A stretch of DNA of 30,000 bases from Bigelowiella natans CCMP2755 (GCA_000320545.1 ADNK01002562.1:1-30000), one strand, 5' to 3'. Positions 10,785-22,614 are shown, counted from the first letter of the stretch. Made by a program: numbers and translations. The notes: generated from the sequence alone by a model not told the origin.

Positions 10785-12468
10785 GTGTTGGATGCAAGTA
10801 TACGGGTACTTGACGGCAGTAAAAACTTTATTTTCTAGCTCAAAACACGATTCTAACAAACGGTGAAATGGTGATCATATTGAAACTTTGTGTCATCAGC
10901 CTGAATATACTAGAATGTGCTGCGTATTATGGGAGCCTGGATATCTGCCAACACCTCGTCGATGTGTGTGGGATGGAGATAGTTGCGAAGAGGACTCCTG
11001 AATCTGAACCTGAGTGCTCTGCACTCATCTGGGCCATAAAGAAGAAAAAACTGAGGGTCTCTATCCATCATGATCAATCATCATCACTTAACGATCCCCT
11101 TTTGATTTTTCCTCAAATTCTTCTTCCCCCCCCCCCCTCCCCCCAAATTCTCTCCTCTTTTCCTGCCACGAACCTCCACAACGACATCGAAGATTGTGCG
11201 GTATCTAGTCGAGAAGAATGCTAGCCTGTGTATAGATCGCCGATATCACTATTTTCGCAGTGATGCGATGAACAGCAGTGACGGAGGAGGCTTCTCTCGC
11301 CATAATGGGGACGTTTGTGAGAGCTCCTTGGAAGATGCAAACACCGCTCTACATTTTGCCGCGGAGAGATCAGCAGAAATTACTTCTTACTTGGTCAAAG
11401 CCAAGGCGGATATGTCCCTCCGCAATGCACAAGGGCTAACAGCTCTCGAATTAGCGGTGGCAGGAGACCACGAAGACACCTTCAGGGTAGCAATATCTTC
11501 TATTTCATTTCCAATGGTGTAAGTCGTGGAATAGGGGTGGGGACGTCGTTCGAGAGCGGGTGGAAAAGTTACTTCGTGGTAGTATTCATTGGCGATTAAA
11601 GCTAGTTTGCTGATATCAATTTAGGCTTTGATTCGGGCAGATACATCTACCATGCACAAGTTGCTGTTCACCTTAGTAGACGGGAGAAAGAACCGTTGTT
11701 TCCGGGCCTTTTTAGAGGAGGGCGGCGTGTTGGTATGGAAGCTGCAGCAGCAGAGCGTTCGGAAACATTACTTCTCGGCGATGATGAAGAAGCAAGACTA
11801 CCAACTGATGGAGGCCCTCCTGGGCGTGGGAGTCATCGATCTCACCACAAAGGCATCATATATCACAACGACGATGATGACGATGATGATAATGATGATA
11901 TGTCGGCGATTTCCTCGACTCGTACTGCCCATACATTGCACCACATAGCTTCGCTTATCGAGTCGTAATGTATATTCGTATCTCAGAATACACGGCTTTT
12001 TGAGGAGGAGAGCATCCTTCTAGCGGCCCTTTGGAGCATTCCCTCACGACTCGATGGGTCCAAGCAATGTGCTAATGCGAGAAAATTCATCAAGCTGCTC
12101 GCGTCGCCCGGAAACGTCAATACCAAAGCGCGGAGCGGTGAAACCCCTCTCACCATCGTGCTGCGACAGATCAAGTCCTTAGACCTTCAAAGGGATATGG
12201 TTGCGGATCTTATAGCCATCAAAGCAGACATCGACGCCCCCGTCGTTTGCAATGATGCTGATGACGTAAGTAGAATTGCACTCATTCAGGGTTTGGTTGG
12301 ATGGAAGAGCGCGCGGGGGGGGATAGTGCACATCTTGTCACCATAGAGACGCTCTATACGTCTCTCCGTGATATTGTAATCTTGCTATTGTAATCTGCTA
12401 AAGCAGCAAATTGTGTGTTGCTTTTCCTGCATGTATGGCATGGTGCCACCACTCTGAAAGCCGCCTCG

Positions 12469-12508
<40 letters not shown>

Positions 12509-13167
12509 ACATAGAAGGAGAAGAAGAGGAGGAGGAGGCGTCAGCCGCACCTCATATTCGAGGTGCTGCGTAAGCGCTTCATCCCCCTTCTAACGTTGAT
12601 CCTGGCTCACACACGCGTCCATGACATCAACAACCTTCGCGATTTAAACGGCAGGACTGTTTGCGGTGCGGCGGTTCTCCATGCTCCGCGGTAAGGACTG
12701 GTTTTCGATTCATTCAAACAGATAACATTAAGTGTTTCTTTTATGGAATCCTCCCCCCCCCCCCCCCCCTTCCCTTCCCTCTCTCCGTGTGTGCACCTTT
12801 AAGTCACAAATCCCTTTTCCCTTAATATATAAGTCGTCTTGACTTCATCCGTCGCTCGTTCAGAGAAGCTGTCCGGTGCTTACTCGACGCAAGAGCCGAT
12901 GTAAACCTTCCGATGAATGCGGACAATGGAGGAACTCCCCTCATTCTGTGCGTGAGAAACTTGACCAACCTCCCCCCCTTACGAATGATGAGGATGGTGG
13001 AATTCTTGATTACGTCTGCAGCTGCCAACTGTTTAGGTGTTATGTTCTCCCTCCTCTATTCTATTTGTATGTTTGTGCGTGAGTAGCTGCTGTCTGTCTT
13101 TTTGGTGCTATACGGCAACTCTCCTTCACATTCTCAGTTGGAAGATTCATGAATGTTGTTGTTGTTC

Positions 13168-13203
<36 letters not shown>

Positions 13204-14209
13204 CCATCTCATCATGCGATTGCTATCAGCTAAGGACAACGGAGGATGCATTGCTGCTGATTATGCAAAGGATATGGTGCGGTCCATTCGCTCTACTGAA
13301 AGGTAAAATTCAAGTGCTAAACATAGTAATCCTCTCTCTCTCTCTCGCTCTCGCTCTCGCTCTCGCTCTCGCTCGTCCCCCCCCCCCCCCCCCCCTTTCT
13401 TCTCTCTGTTGCTCTCATTCGCTCATTCTCCTTCCTCTCTCCACGAGCTTATCGTTCCTTCCTGTGACAAGGTATAAGAGGACACTAGCTACGGAGCGGC
13501 ATGACACCGATAACAAGGCGTACACGTCGGTTTATAAGTACCTGAGGAAAGTTGAGCTGAGGGTAATTGAATTGTTTATCTAGTTTCGGTATCGATTCGG
13601 TGTCGTTTGCCGTATTCATTTGCTTATCGCTCTGGTTTGAAGTCTCGCCCAGCAATGATGTTTCTCCCCTTCGCAGCTGTTTCCGCCCTTATACGCAACA
13701 ATGAGAATACCACCCCATTTGTTCTATTCTTCTGTTGCATTGACTGGTATTGTTGTTGTTGTTGTTGTTGTCGTTTCATTCGCAGTACCGCTGCAGCTGT
13801 GCACTGATGCGGGACGCTCCTAGCATCCACATGCTCTACCCGGACATTGCGGCTGCTTTGAATCTGAAGGCGATTAGCTTCAATTACAAGGAGATTGAAA
13901 GGCTAGGTATTCTTGCGACTACCGTCGCTCTCATGTTCCAGCGTAATTTATGAATTAGCGCAAAATCAGCATTTATACTCACAGAAAGACACATCGTCCC
14001 CACTCCAATGCTGCAGTCTTTGATGATGACTCTGCGTTTTTCTTACTGCACATTCAGTGAGAGACGAGCAAAAGTCCCCCCGACCGCGTCCACGGCCTCT
14101 GAGAGCGGAAGACCTGAGGCACATCTTCGGTGCAAGGGCGCGACACATCCCAGGATTCGGCGAAGGTGTACAGGACGATGGCAGAGGAGACGGGTGTCGC
14201 ACTCAGTAA
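10142..14209 (+). CDS. Ankyrin-repeat protein, 13 exons, about 710 aa
   Basis: Likely a cytosolic protein-interaction scaffold; no partner can be named. Exons: 10142-10282, 10355-10450, 10516-10664, 10900-11056, 11193-11486, 11625 to about 11825, 11987-12265, 12515-12690, 12834-13036, 13230-13302, 13472-13562, 13796-13916, 14058-14209 (TAA). Residues 1-80 are basic and helical (ALKKQLKGREILLKKRVES). Degenerate ankyrin repeats follow: ILECAAYYGSLDICQHLV, TALHFAAERSAEITSYLV, GLTALELAVAGDHED, GETPLTIVLRQIKSL, AVRCLLDARADVNLP, GGTPLILCVRNL, GGCIAADYAKD. The C terminus is Arg/Gly-rich. The end of exon 6 is uncertain: the frame stays open into a GATGAC-type repeat, and I chose the GGC|GTGGGA donor at 11826. 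Introns carry the TG, AT, GAT, TC and TTG microsatellites of this region. Confidence 0.85.
10721..10780. repeat. (TG)n microsatellite in ankyrin-gene intron 3
   Basis: A near-perfect TG dinucleotide run of roughly 24 units ending in TATATG, within the intron 10665-10899. Confidence 0.9.
12473..12506. repeat. (AT)n microsatellite in ankyrin-gene intron
   Basis: An AT dinucleotide run ending 8 nt before the acceptor of the exon starting at 12515. Confidence 0.9.
13168..13201. repeat. (ATG)n microsatellite in ankyrin-gene intron
   Basis: About eleven ATG triplets in the intron 13037-13229. Confidence 0.9.
13332..13396. repeat. Compound (TC)n, (GCTCTC)n and poly-C tract
   Basis: A TC run, then GCTCTC-type units to 13374, then about 20 C residues (13377-13396), in the intron 13303-13471. 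Confidence 0.9.
13750..13771. repeat. (TTG)n microsatellite in ankyrin-gene intron
   Basis: Seven TTG-type triplets form part of the pyrimidine/T-rich stretch before the acceptor at 13795. Confidence 0.85.
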
Positions 14210-14811
14210 CAAGCTTAAAAGAATAAACATCGAGTTTTTAAACTAGACGGATGTAAATCTCGATTCTCGTCGTTGTAACAAAATAAGCATATTGCCCTAT
14301 AGGTCACTTGAGTATTTCGATAATAACTCAATGATCTGAATATAAGCGTCAATTTTACATAGCAAGTGCCACAAAAACTCACGTTGCCTTCAATCCGAGG
14401 GAGGCTGTATCTACCGCAACCGACTGCTACACTACTATGTAAGACGGATGTAACGAATGAGTAAATGCAAACTACATTATATCAATAACCTATAGAAACC
14501 ATCCTAATATAGCTGTGTAAAGCTGCGACTGCTACTCTATGTAGCCAACACACAGGTGCATACGTGCATGCATTAGTAGTGCGTACGAATCATACTTGCT
14601 CGGCATATACGCTAGCACGATGTGTTGCAGCCTTGGGCAATGCAATGCAATGCTCGATTATTATATCACGGCACATATGCGATCAAAAGGCCTTATGATA
14701 ACTGACGCGCAATTAACTAGCAAGCTCTGCGTGCGCAATGAATGAGAACGAGATTTGCATGTCATTAGGTGCAGCTAGCAGCAGCGCATGGACAAATGAC
14801 CTTTATACTAT
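14210..14811. other. Tail-to-tail spacer between ankyrin and USP genes
   Basis: No exon was found on either strand. AATAAA at 14222-14227 is a candidate poly(A) signal for the ankyrin gene. From about 14540 the sequence is rich in TGCA, GCGC and CTAG words and has a short GCAAT triplication near 14637-14652. Confidence 0.55.
14222..14227 (+). terminator. Candidate poly(A) signal of ankyrin gene
   Basis: AATAAA lies 13 nt after the TAA at 14207-14209. The motif is canonical in animals; its use in this organism is assumed. Confidence 0.4.
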
Positions 14812-15975
14812 TCATTGACATAATTCGTACAACACAAGGTATGCCTGGCATGCCATGACATCTTCGAACATAATTTTCTTCACACGACTATCTGATATCG
14901 AGTACCACGAGTCACTATTCTCATCACTCTTCACGCCCTTCAGAGCATCTCCTTTCGGCTGGGTACTCGATGATGCAGAAGCTCTCACATAGGCGGTGTA
15001 ATGACCGCCTCTCAATGAACCACGATGTCCAACGACACCGCATAATCTGTATCGACGCGACGCAGCACTAGGATCGCTTCTGCTGCTATTCTGCGTGTTT
15101 TCATGCAGCGTATTTATCTCGCCCGACAAAGCGTGAAACCAGTATTCATACCTGGAAATCGTGGTGGATGGCCAAAGAGAGAGTGAGATGATCAAAAAGT
15201 GCCAGAGCAGAATACGTACTAGTCTACTCTTTTATTTGTGTTTAACAACAACGACTACAATAACATCAACAGTAGCAGAGGTAACCGTGCTCCTGGCGGG
15301 TGCTCGTAGTCCACTTTCACTTGATTGCCCTCAACCTGCACGATGACGATTTTCATGGTAATTAGGGGAGGAGAAGGAGGCGGAGGAGGGGAAAAGGATA
15401 AGGACGATTAATGGCAATCACGGGGTAAGGAGAGGTCGCGGAACATATCAGAAACAACAATGACAGCGGCGATAATAATGCAGCAAAACTGATCTTCATT
15501 ACAATCGAAAACAATTACACGTTCTACTAAAGACGTATCGATTGAAATCCAGAGAGTAACGAATACTTTTTAACCCCCCCCCCTTCCTCTTCCCCTCTCC
15601 CGTTGCCATATCTAACCTCGAGGACGGAACCCTTGACCCAGGATCTGGGGAGCGTTTGCGTATCATGAACGATTACCTGCGAGCCCTTCTTCAGAGAGCT
15701 GAAGACGAGAAATAAGGACAGACGCAAGTAGCGTTAATTAGAATAAATTTAGGGCTTGAAACTAGGGAGATGGAAAATTAAAGATGACGACGACGGCGAG
15801 AAGGAAAGATTCGTGAAAGCACATTCGCGGCGTGATTACGATATCATTGGCGGCCTACTAGCCGACAGTTCCTCCTCGGATGTGTAGGATTTGTAGCGAG
15901 CAAATCTGTATACGATAGACGCGCAATTCGTTTGACGGTCATTTAGCATCTGTGTAGGAGTGCGTGCGTGCGTGC

Positions 15976-16023
<48 letters not shown>

Positions 16024-16166
16024 ACCTCCATAGGCCATGGCAGAGAGAGACCTTCTCATTCCATTGCGATTCCCAGCCCAGGAAGTGCACAATTACCCAC
16101 TCATCACGATCATCGGAGTCCTTCAAAGCCAGCATCCAATGAGCAAGGCATTGATCAATGGAGAGG

Positions 16167-16215
<49 letters not shown>

Positions 16216-19206
16216 AAAACCGCCAATATCAGTATACCAAGGCTACTCTATGATTGATCGATGATGGGGAGAAGGAGTGGTAATCACAAATTCAAACACA
16301 CATGTTCTTTCCTGTGAAATATATTCAATGTTTCATTATCCTCCCCCTCCTCCTCCTCCGTCTCCTCTCTCCTTTCACCCCCTTTCATGCTCTACCATTA
16401 TCATCATCATCACCATCGTCATCATCATTATCATTGTCATCATCGTCATACCCTCTCCTTGATTTCGGCTGCAAGCCATTTCCCATACTGATCCCGACAG
16501 TCAACCCTTTTCCCGCTCCGCAGCTCGCTCTTTCGCACCTCAAAGAACGAGGGGGGGGGGCGATGGTGAGCCTTCTTTAGGTTCTTCTCCGCGTCCCCCC
16601 CCCCCCCCATTGCTTTGGCCTCGCCAGATGGAAGCTCCTCGGTAAGCACATAGGGAGAGATGTCAAGAACCGATGGGAGCTGTACTCGCATCTGCAGCTT
16701 ACGCAAGAACCCTGCCACACGGCTATTGCTGATGCGGCTGACCTGCTGCTGCACGTACCGCTTTACATGCAGGACGAGGACCTGTAGGTGATGATCATGA
16801 TGGTGATGACGATGGCGATGAGCTGTTTCGAAACAACATCGGGAATACACCGTGCAAAATGTCTATGCATCAAGCAGTAGACATACAATATCTTGCAAAC
16901 ACACGTCCTTTCCAGCTCATACTGAGCGAAGGTGGGAACTTAAAATGCGCCGCCGAAGACGAAGCGCCTCACGCCATGCGGCCAATCAGCAGCATACCGT
17001 TGCATTGCTAGCTAGCACCCCCTCACCTTCGGTTGCCTTTTGATAAGTATCTGCTTGGTCGCTTTCGTGCGTAGGGAAGGATTGCTGCTCTTCCGCGTGC
17101 ACACGGCACACCTATATTGCGTGATCGTTTCAGCCTCACTAAAAAGCTTCATACACTCTTGGAGACTCGTCTGACTGCTCAGCGTCACGCTGCTGAACAC
17201 ACGCTTCCGCTCCGGCCTTTCAGGGGGGAGGGGCACGGACAGCTCTGAGAATCTCTGCAGCGTCTCGGTGACTCCCTGACAGCTCTCGCATTTCACGATC
17301 GAGGCTAGCACTCCATCAAAGACCCGTGAGATGAGGGGAGATTGGAGAGTTCCAATGTTGGACTTTTGGTATTGATTCGGCACACAGCTTCCATTTGCAG
17401 AATGATCATTCCCTATAGATGCTAGAGATGGCTGCTGCTGCTGCTGCTGCTGATTGTGGCCCTTCTCATCGTCGTTAGCATCACTTACCTTCCCTGCACC
17501 CGTAATCGTGCCGTTGTAGCTGTTGCTGCTGTCGGTTTCTATGAAGTCCAAAAGATGCCTGGATTGGGTGGTTTGTGTGTGTCGCGAGAGACCGTTGAGG
17601 AAGGGGAGAGAAGGAAGTGGAATTATCAACCAGATCTGTAGATTTCTCTGCATGCAAACTTGACACATTCTTGTATACTTACGACACACACACACACACA
17701 CACACTCACACACACACTCACACACTCACACACTATATCGAATACATTTCAAATTGCAGGGAGTTAGCATCTACTCCAACTGTGCACCACCATCGCATTG
17801 CTGACCCTACATCTTCTATCCGTCTCTATCACTACTTATAGAGTTCCAAGGCATCCTGCTGTCTCCTCTTCCCAAATGCGGGGACCCTTTCCACAATCAG
17901 GTTGAAAAGCTTCGTAGGGTCCACGTATGGTGACGACAGCGAGCACGGCGCTCTGAGGAAGAGGCTATTTATCACGTTCTTCAGTGCAACCTCGACGTCG
18001 CCGATCTTGGGAGAAGGATGATGGAGAGAGGAATGGGTCCTGAGGCTGTTCGAGTATTTCCCCTCTTTGGCTTTGTCAGAAGGGTCCCCGACCATCTCTC
18101 CCGCCTCGCTGCAACTTCGGAGTATTTCGAAACGGAAGCTCCGACTATGAGCAAGAATCTGCACTACGCTGTTGAAGAAACACGTATTCCCAAGGTTCCG
18201 AAGTCCTTTGGGAAAGACGGGTCGTTTTGTGGACTGAAGGCCTTTCCTGACCGTCGCGGTCAGAACCTTCCTTCCTGTAGACCTGCCAGCTGCTGCTGCA
18301 GCTCTAATGGGAGTGGTGTGTGGGGAATAGGACGGGGAAGAGATGTTCGAGTGGTGGGGAAATTTGATTGGCGGCAGAGACCTCGTGCCTATGCCTCCCA
18401 TCGTTGTTGGCCTGGAACGGAGCTGCTTGGAGGATGACTTCGAGAGATTTGATGATTGAGAAAAAGTAGTCTGTGGTGACGTTTGTCGGAGGGAGGGAGT
18501 TGGAGATTTGATGGTGTTGTATCGAGGGTTGTTGGAGGATGAGGCCTTCCTCTTCGACTCTGCAGGACTGATTGGTTTGACCTTATCCGGACGCACAAAA
18601 ATCTAGTAACACAGAAGATGATATCAATATTGATAATGATGCTAACGAACACTTCGTAATCAACATTATAGGTCATCATTACGAGTACCCCATGATATTT
18701 CAAGGCTTTGAAGTATCGAACAGAGTTGACGGAGCCATCATTCTTGCCGATAGCCTAAATTAAAAAACACAAGGAAATTGTTGGAAAGCGTCGAGATGAC
18801 TGTGAACGGTCGGAGTGAAGCTGCATACCCTATCCAGCTCAATCCCGATAAATTCCCTGCTCCTGACATATGTATTATACACAAATATATAAAGAAATGT
18901 GTAGATATAACTAATCAGATGGTATCTCGTGCACCGGCTGCTGCTACCATCACACTATGATAGGACGATGGACAAGACCGAAACGACGTCATTGCATACC
19001 CCTTTCCTTCTATTTTCCCAATGTATCGTATAGTGCCCTGCAACGAAGAAAGACGCAGTCTTAAAGGTCAACGGCCGTCATCGGGGAAAGTGTAACAAGC
19101 AAACCTCCAGAGGACCAGCCAATATCGTTCCACATCGAACTCTCTGGCCCAGGAGCAAAGATTTTTTCGAGGAAGATTGCCTCTTTGAGGACCGACCACT
19201 AAGCAT
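14812..19206 (-). CDS. CAP-Gly ubiquitin-specific protease with Tudor-like inserts
   Basis: Predicted cysteine deubiquitinase of about 833 residues. Exons: 19206-19105, 19037-19000, 18862-18829, 18754-18689, 18602-17836, 17558-17027, 16781-16452, 16120-16026, 15905-15840, 15698-15617, 15335-15286, 15151-14812 (TGA). The ATG is preceded by in-frame TGA. CAP-Gly domain at about residues 20-90 (GTIRYIG, GKNDGSVNSVRYF at 61-73, HGIFVRPDK). A Ser-rich linker follows. USP Cys box GLRNLGNTCFFN with catalytic Cys221, QQDALEL, zinc-ribbon pairs CESC (426-429) and CAVC (486-489), LVLHVKRY, His box GGHYTAY with His771, and the usual YLVLYEL end. Between LDISPY and the His box lie two Tudor/chromo-barrel-like segments: about 603-665 (GKRVDCRDQYGKW, VIVHFLGWESQWNE) and about 681-735 (WVKGSVLEVEGNQVKVDY, YEYWFHALSGEI). 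CAP-Gly plus USP recalls CYLD, but the single CAP-Gly and the inserts differ. A Gln tract occupies 372-378. Confidence 0.92.
15961..16020. repeat. (GTGC)n(GC)n(GT)n microsatellite in USP intron
   Basis: A compound dinucleotide repeat beginning a few bases after the donor of exon 16120-16026. It occupies much of that intron. Confidence 0.9.
16121..16451 (-). repeat. Repeat-rich USP intron
   Basis: This 331-nt intron carries a GA run (16177-16212) and an ATC/ATT/GTC compound repeat (16396-16450). The latter begins right at the donor side. No exon was found inside. Confidence 0.8.
17684..17733. repeat. (AC)n repeat with CTCACA units, USP intron
   Basis: An interrupted AC dinucleotide run in the intron 17559-17835. 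Confidence 0.9.
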
Positions 19207-19942
19207 CTCTCATCGCACGAGCCGGCCCCCTCCCGTGCCCTTTCTCATTAATTAGATCGATCCTGGCAGATGTTCGGATGGGAGTTCTTTCTAAATTGGG
19301 GGGATGAGTGAAGAGCGCAAATCTAGTCAATTTTCTTATTACGACAACGAATTACATGCTCGTAGCAGTCATTGCAGTTACGCCTTCCTGTCTGGTTTCA
19401 GTAAAAAAATTTCAGATGTATCTTCATGTAGATTCTAGGTTGTAGAACCGGGAAGCAATTACACAGTTTTCCACGGTTGGCAAGAATTTTGTCTGGTACT
19501 CGTAGATCTAGACGGCCTTACCAAAACATTTTTCTGGCATGCAATTTTTTACCAAACATGCGAACGGCCTCAGAAGATGGGTATTTCTTATCATGTTTAA
19601 AAAAAAATGATGTCGCATAAGATGAATGTTCTACAGTATGATAAAAAAGAAGGAAAAAGGTAGATCTACCGGTAGTAAAAAGTAAAATTACGGAAGGCAA
19701 TGAAAAACTAGAAAATTTATAAAAAAAACGCCCGATTTTATGTTGTCGAACCACCTGAAGAAAGCTGATCTGAGGCATATAAGCAATAAATGATATGCGA
19801 CAACCAGAATATTATGTCTGAAACTACAAATGGAGGCATTTGTGTCCTTTATGATGATACCGACAAATATGTAATAGTTAAAAATTCGGTGCTTTGAATT
19901 TTTCTTTTAAAATTCTTAGCTTTGAATTTAAAAACACTAGCG
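19207..19942. promoter_or_regulatory. Head-to-head spacer of USP and unknown gene
   Basis: About 736 bp separate the two divergent start codons. The right two thirds are AT-rich, with A and T runs (e.g. 19600-19730). No exon chain could be built. A minus-strand ORF at 19518-19778 has a Phe/Ser/Lys-rich translation typical of AT-rich noncoding DNA. It presumably contains both promoters, but no specific element can be defended. Confidence 0.45.
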
Positions 19943-22325
19943 ATGGCTGCCGCTTCTGTCCCGCGCAGGTGAGCGCTGAGTTTGTGATGTCTCTAAGCTC
20001 ACATGCTAGATAGGCATGGTGTAATGCTATAAATTGTATAAATTCACTTACTGCTATTGCGAGGGAGTGAGTTTATGGTCCTCATTGCAAATGCTGACAC
20101 CGTTTGTTCTTAGACTGGCTGCTCCATGCAAGAGCCTATTTCTGAATGTTCTATTGCTTGCTTCGTTGGGATGTGGTATAATAAAAACAGAAAGAAAAAC
20201 ATTAAGGATGGAAACATGCTTTCACTGCTGTCTTTACTTACAGCATGCTTTTGATATCCTCATCACCAACAGCGTCAGCGCATTCTCACGAAGGAGAGGA
20301 ACAGCAGAATATGAACTCGGTGAATCCCGCCCTCGAGCGTTTCCTAATATAAAATAGTGCTAATATGAACAGAAGGCAACATTGATCTCATCATCCTTCT
20401 TACCGACAAACAGTCTTCAACCGATTTGATGCGATTCCGGCAAGACATCGAACGAGGCACACAAATGGTAAGAGAGAGTTTTTGTCAGCATAACATACAA
20501 CGTAACATGTCTCCTTCCAGTCCCATCTCTGTCGTGCTAAGTTCCATATTGTTACTGCTGCTTTTAATTTGAATACGATTAGCCCGTAGCAGGGGGGAAC
20601 AATGCCGCAGCGAAGCCAAAACATGCATTCAGGTGGGGAGTACGGGTTGAACGTGACCCACAACCCTTCCAAGTCTACAAATCAGGTGATGAAGTTTCCA
20701 TCGCAGATGGATTTATCCTGCCCTATGTTTGGTTTCGCCCTCCTTGTCTTCTTTCCTCCTCCTTGGTCTCCTTCCCCCTTCACTTTCTCCAAGCGAAGTG
20801 GGTTGAACTCCTCGCATCAGTGTTGGTGTCCATTCTCTAAGTCAATTGCTGCTTTCGTCTTAGGAAAAGTAGTGCAATCATCTGTGCCTGTCTCTGCGGG
20901 CGCGACAGCTGCAATACCCGCTCCTGCAACCGCTCAATCACCGCAAAACATTGCTCAGCCGCAGATGCAGCAGGTAGCTCGTCAAACCGCAAGTGGTGAT
21001 GCGACCGCACAGCAGCAACAGCCACCCCAGGTTCAACGCCAAGTTCTCCAGGGCGGCGCTATGGTCAACAGCAATCCGCACCACAGTCAGGCACCTGTCA
21101 GTAGTCAGCAAGCAGCTCAAGCTCAACAGGCAGGCGAAGCTACTCAGCCTGCAGCCGCATCAGCTCTAGCAGCATCGGCAGCGGCTGGAACGGCGGACCC
21201 TCTGCCGCAACACCACCAAGGTGAGGCCAAGCCCCTGTTTGGAGGAGTAGGCAAGAAACTGTTAGGAGGAGTTAAGTCCCTGTTTGGCGGGAAGAAGAAG
21301 AAAAAGGGCCGCAAAGCCAAGAAATTTGGACGCAAAAAAGCCAAAAAGCTGGCGGGCTCGAAGGTGGCCGCAGAGGCGGAGGAAGAGGAAGATGAAGATG
21401 AAGATGAAGAGACCTCTGAGGAAACAACGCCTGGAAGCAATGCGACCGCCCTCGCCTCAAATGCCGCATCGCCATCGTCAAACCCCCTCTACACCAACAC
21501 CACTGCGGCTCAGATGCCTCCAGAGCTTGTGGCTGCGACAATGCCTCCTGGAAACGGAGTGGGGGGTCGTATCAGGTAATGAGAGAGCGATTGCGAGGAG
21601 GGGAGGAGGAGAAGAGGAAGAGGAGGGTAAAGGGGATATCATGCTCTCCCTAATATGTGACGACATCGCTACCATCATTCCTGTTGTTTCATGCACGTAT
21701 AATAACACCCATGCTCTCTCGCTACCATTACCTGTGTGCAGACGAGCAGCCAAAACAACAATAATACCGACATGATACATCCCGTATAGACACACACACA
21801 CACACACGCACACACACACACACACGCACGCAAACAATTAACACGTAATTACATACATTTGACTGATTACATCTCCACCATCATCGCACTCCTTGCTGAA
21901 AATGGAGACTGTTTGCTCTCTTCACTCTTTTTTCTTCCCCCCTTCTATAACTCTCCCACCAGGAACGACAAAACTGGATCGCAGCCTGCCAGTGTGCCTT
22001 TCTTCGGCAAAGAGATCCAGCCAGGGAGGACCCCCCCACGTGTCACTCACGAAATTTCCTACTATGATCAGTTCATTGATGGAGGAGACTCAATGGCCAC
22101 TGACTGTAAGTCTTTCGCTCAGTACTATACTTCGCGTTTCTACACTCTCTGTATAGTTTGTTTTTAATCATGGTTCATTATCATCATTATCATCATTATC
22201 CTCAACATGCAGTTGTACCCGCTATTATTTAATGTTTTCCTACGTTATTAGCCGAAACGCTTATGGGTGCAAATCTGGCTGAAGGATCGATCGAGTAAGA
22301 TATGCAAAGCCTTCTCTCACTTTCG

Positions 22326-22382
<57 letters not shown>

Positions 22383-22614
22383 TGTGTGACACACACACAC
22401 AGTAGCAGCACCCGCGTCCAAATTGGATTGTTGAAACTTGAAACAGGCCCACTTTTATCAACAGTTGTCTGCTTTGAAAAAATGGTCATTCAGTCATTCA
22501 TAATCCCGCAACTGACAATTTTCTTCTAGGGCTGGCCTCAAACAAGGGAAAGAAATGTTCCAGGAGGGCTGCAACTCAGAGTTATGTCCGAAGGGAATCG
22601 GAGAGGAGGAATGA
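19943..22614 (+). CDS. Unrecognised low-complexity protein, 9 exons
   Basis: Function unknown; about 438 residues. Exons: 19943-19968, 20114-20147, 20244-20319, 20373-20467, 20583-20685, 20864-21575, 21963-22105, 22252-22294, 22530-22614 (TGA). The start (MAAASVPR) sits in a good context (GCGATGG) and leads to an AG|GTGAGC donor. Residues 21-112 look globular (HAFDILITNSVSAF, EGNIDLIILLTDKQS, FRWGVRVERDPQPF). The large exon 6 encodes a Gln/Ala/Pro-rich stretch. Next comes a motif with LFGG, LLGG and LFGG spaced about 8-9 residues apart (236-254), a Lys/Arg block (255-274), a Glu/Asp block (282-299) and a Ser/Thr/Asn tail. The C-terminal 90 residues (VPFFGKEIQPGRTPP, EISYYDQFIDGG) are less biased. 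The two small exons 2 and 3 are the weakest part. The charged blocks suggest nucleic-acid or membrane binding, which is only inference. Confidence 0.7.
21576..21962 (+). repeat. Large intron with (AC)n microsatellite
   Basis: A 387-nt intron of the unknown gene. It holds an interrupted AC run at 21790-21829 and GA-rich sequence after the donor. No exon was seen. Confidence 0.75.
22327..22401. repeat. (CT)n(GT)n(AC)n compound repeat
   Basis: A CT run (22327-22365) passes into GT (22365-22388) and then AC (22389-22401). The GT and AC runs are complementary, so the transcript could fold into a hairpin inside intron 22295-22529. Confidence 0.85.

Noticed and set aside
14812-19206. Naming the deubiquitinase CYLD
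   Set aside because: Only one CAP-Gly domain, extra Tudor-like inserts and no visible B-box; orthology cannot be claimed from domain types alone.
20034-20357. Plus-strand 107-codon ORF as an independent gene
   Set aside because: Only 20114-20147 and 20244-20319 fit as exons of the larger gene; the rest of the frame runs through introns.
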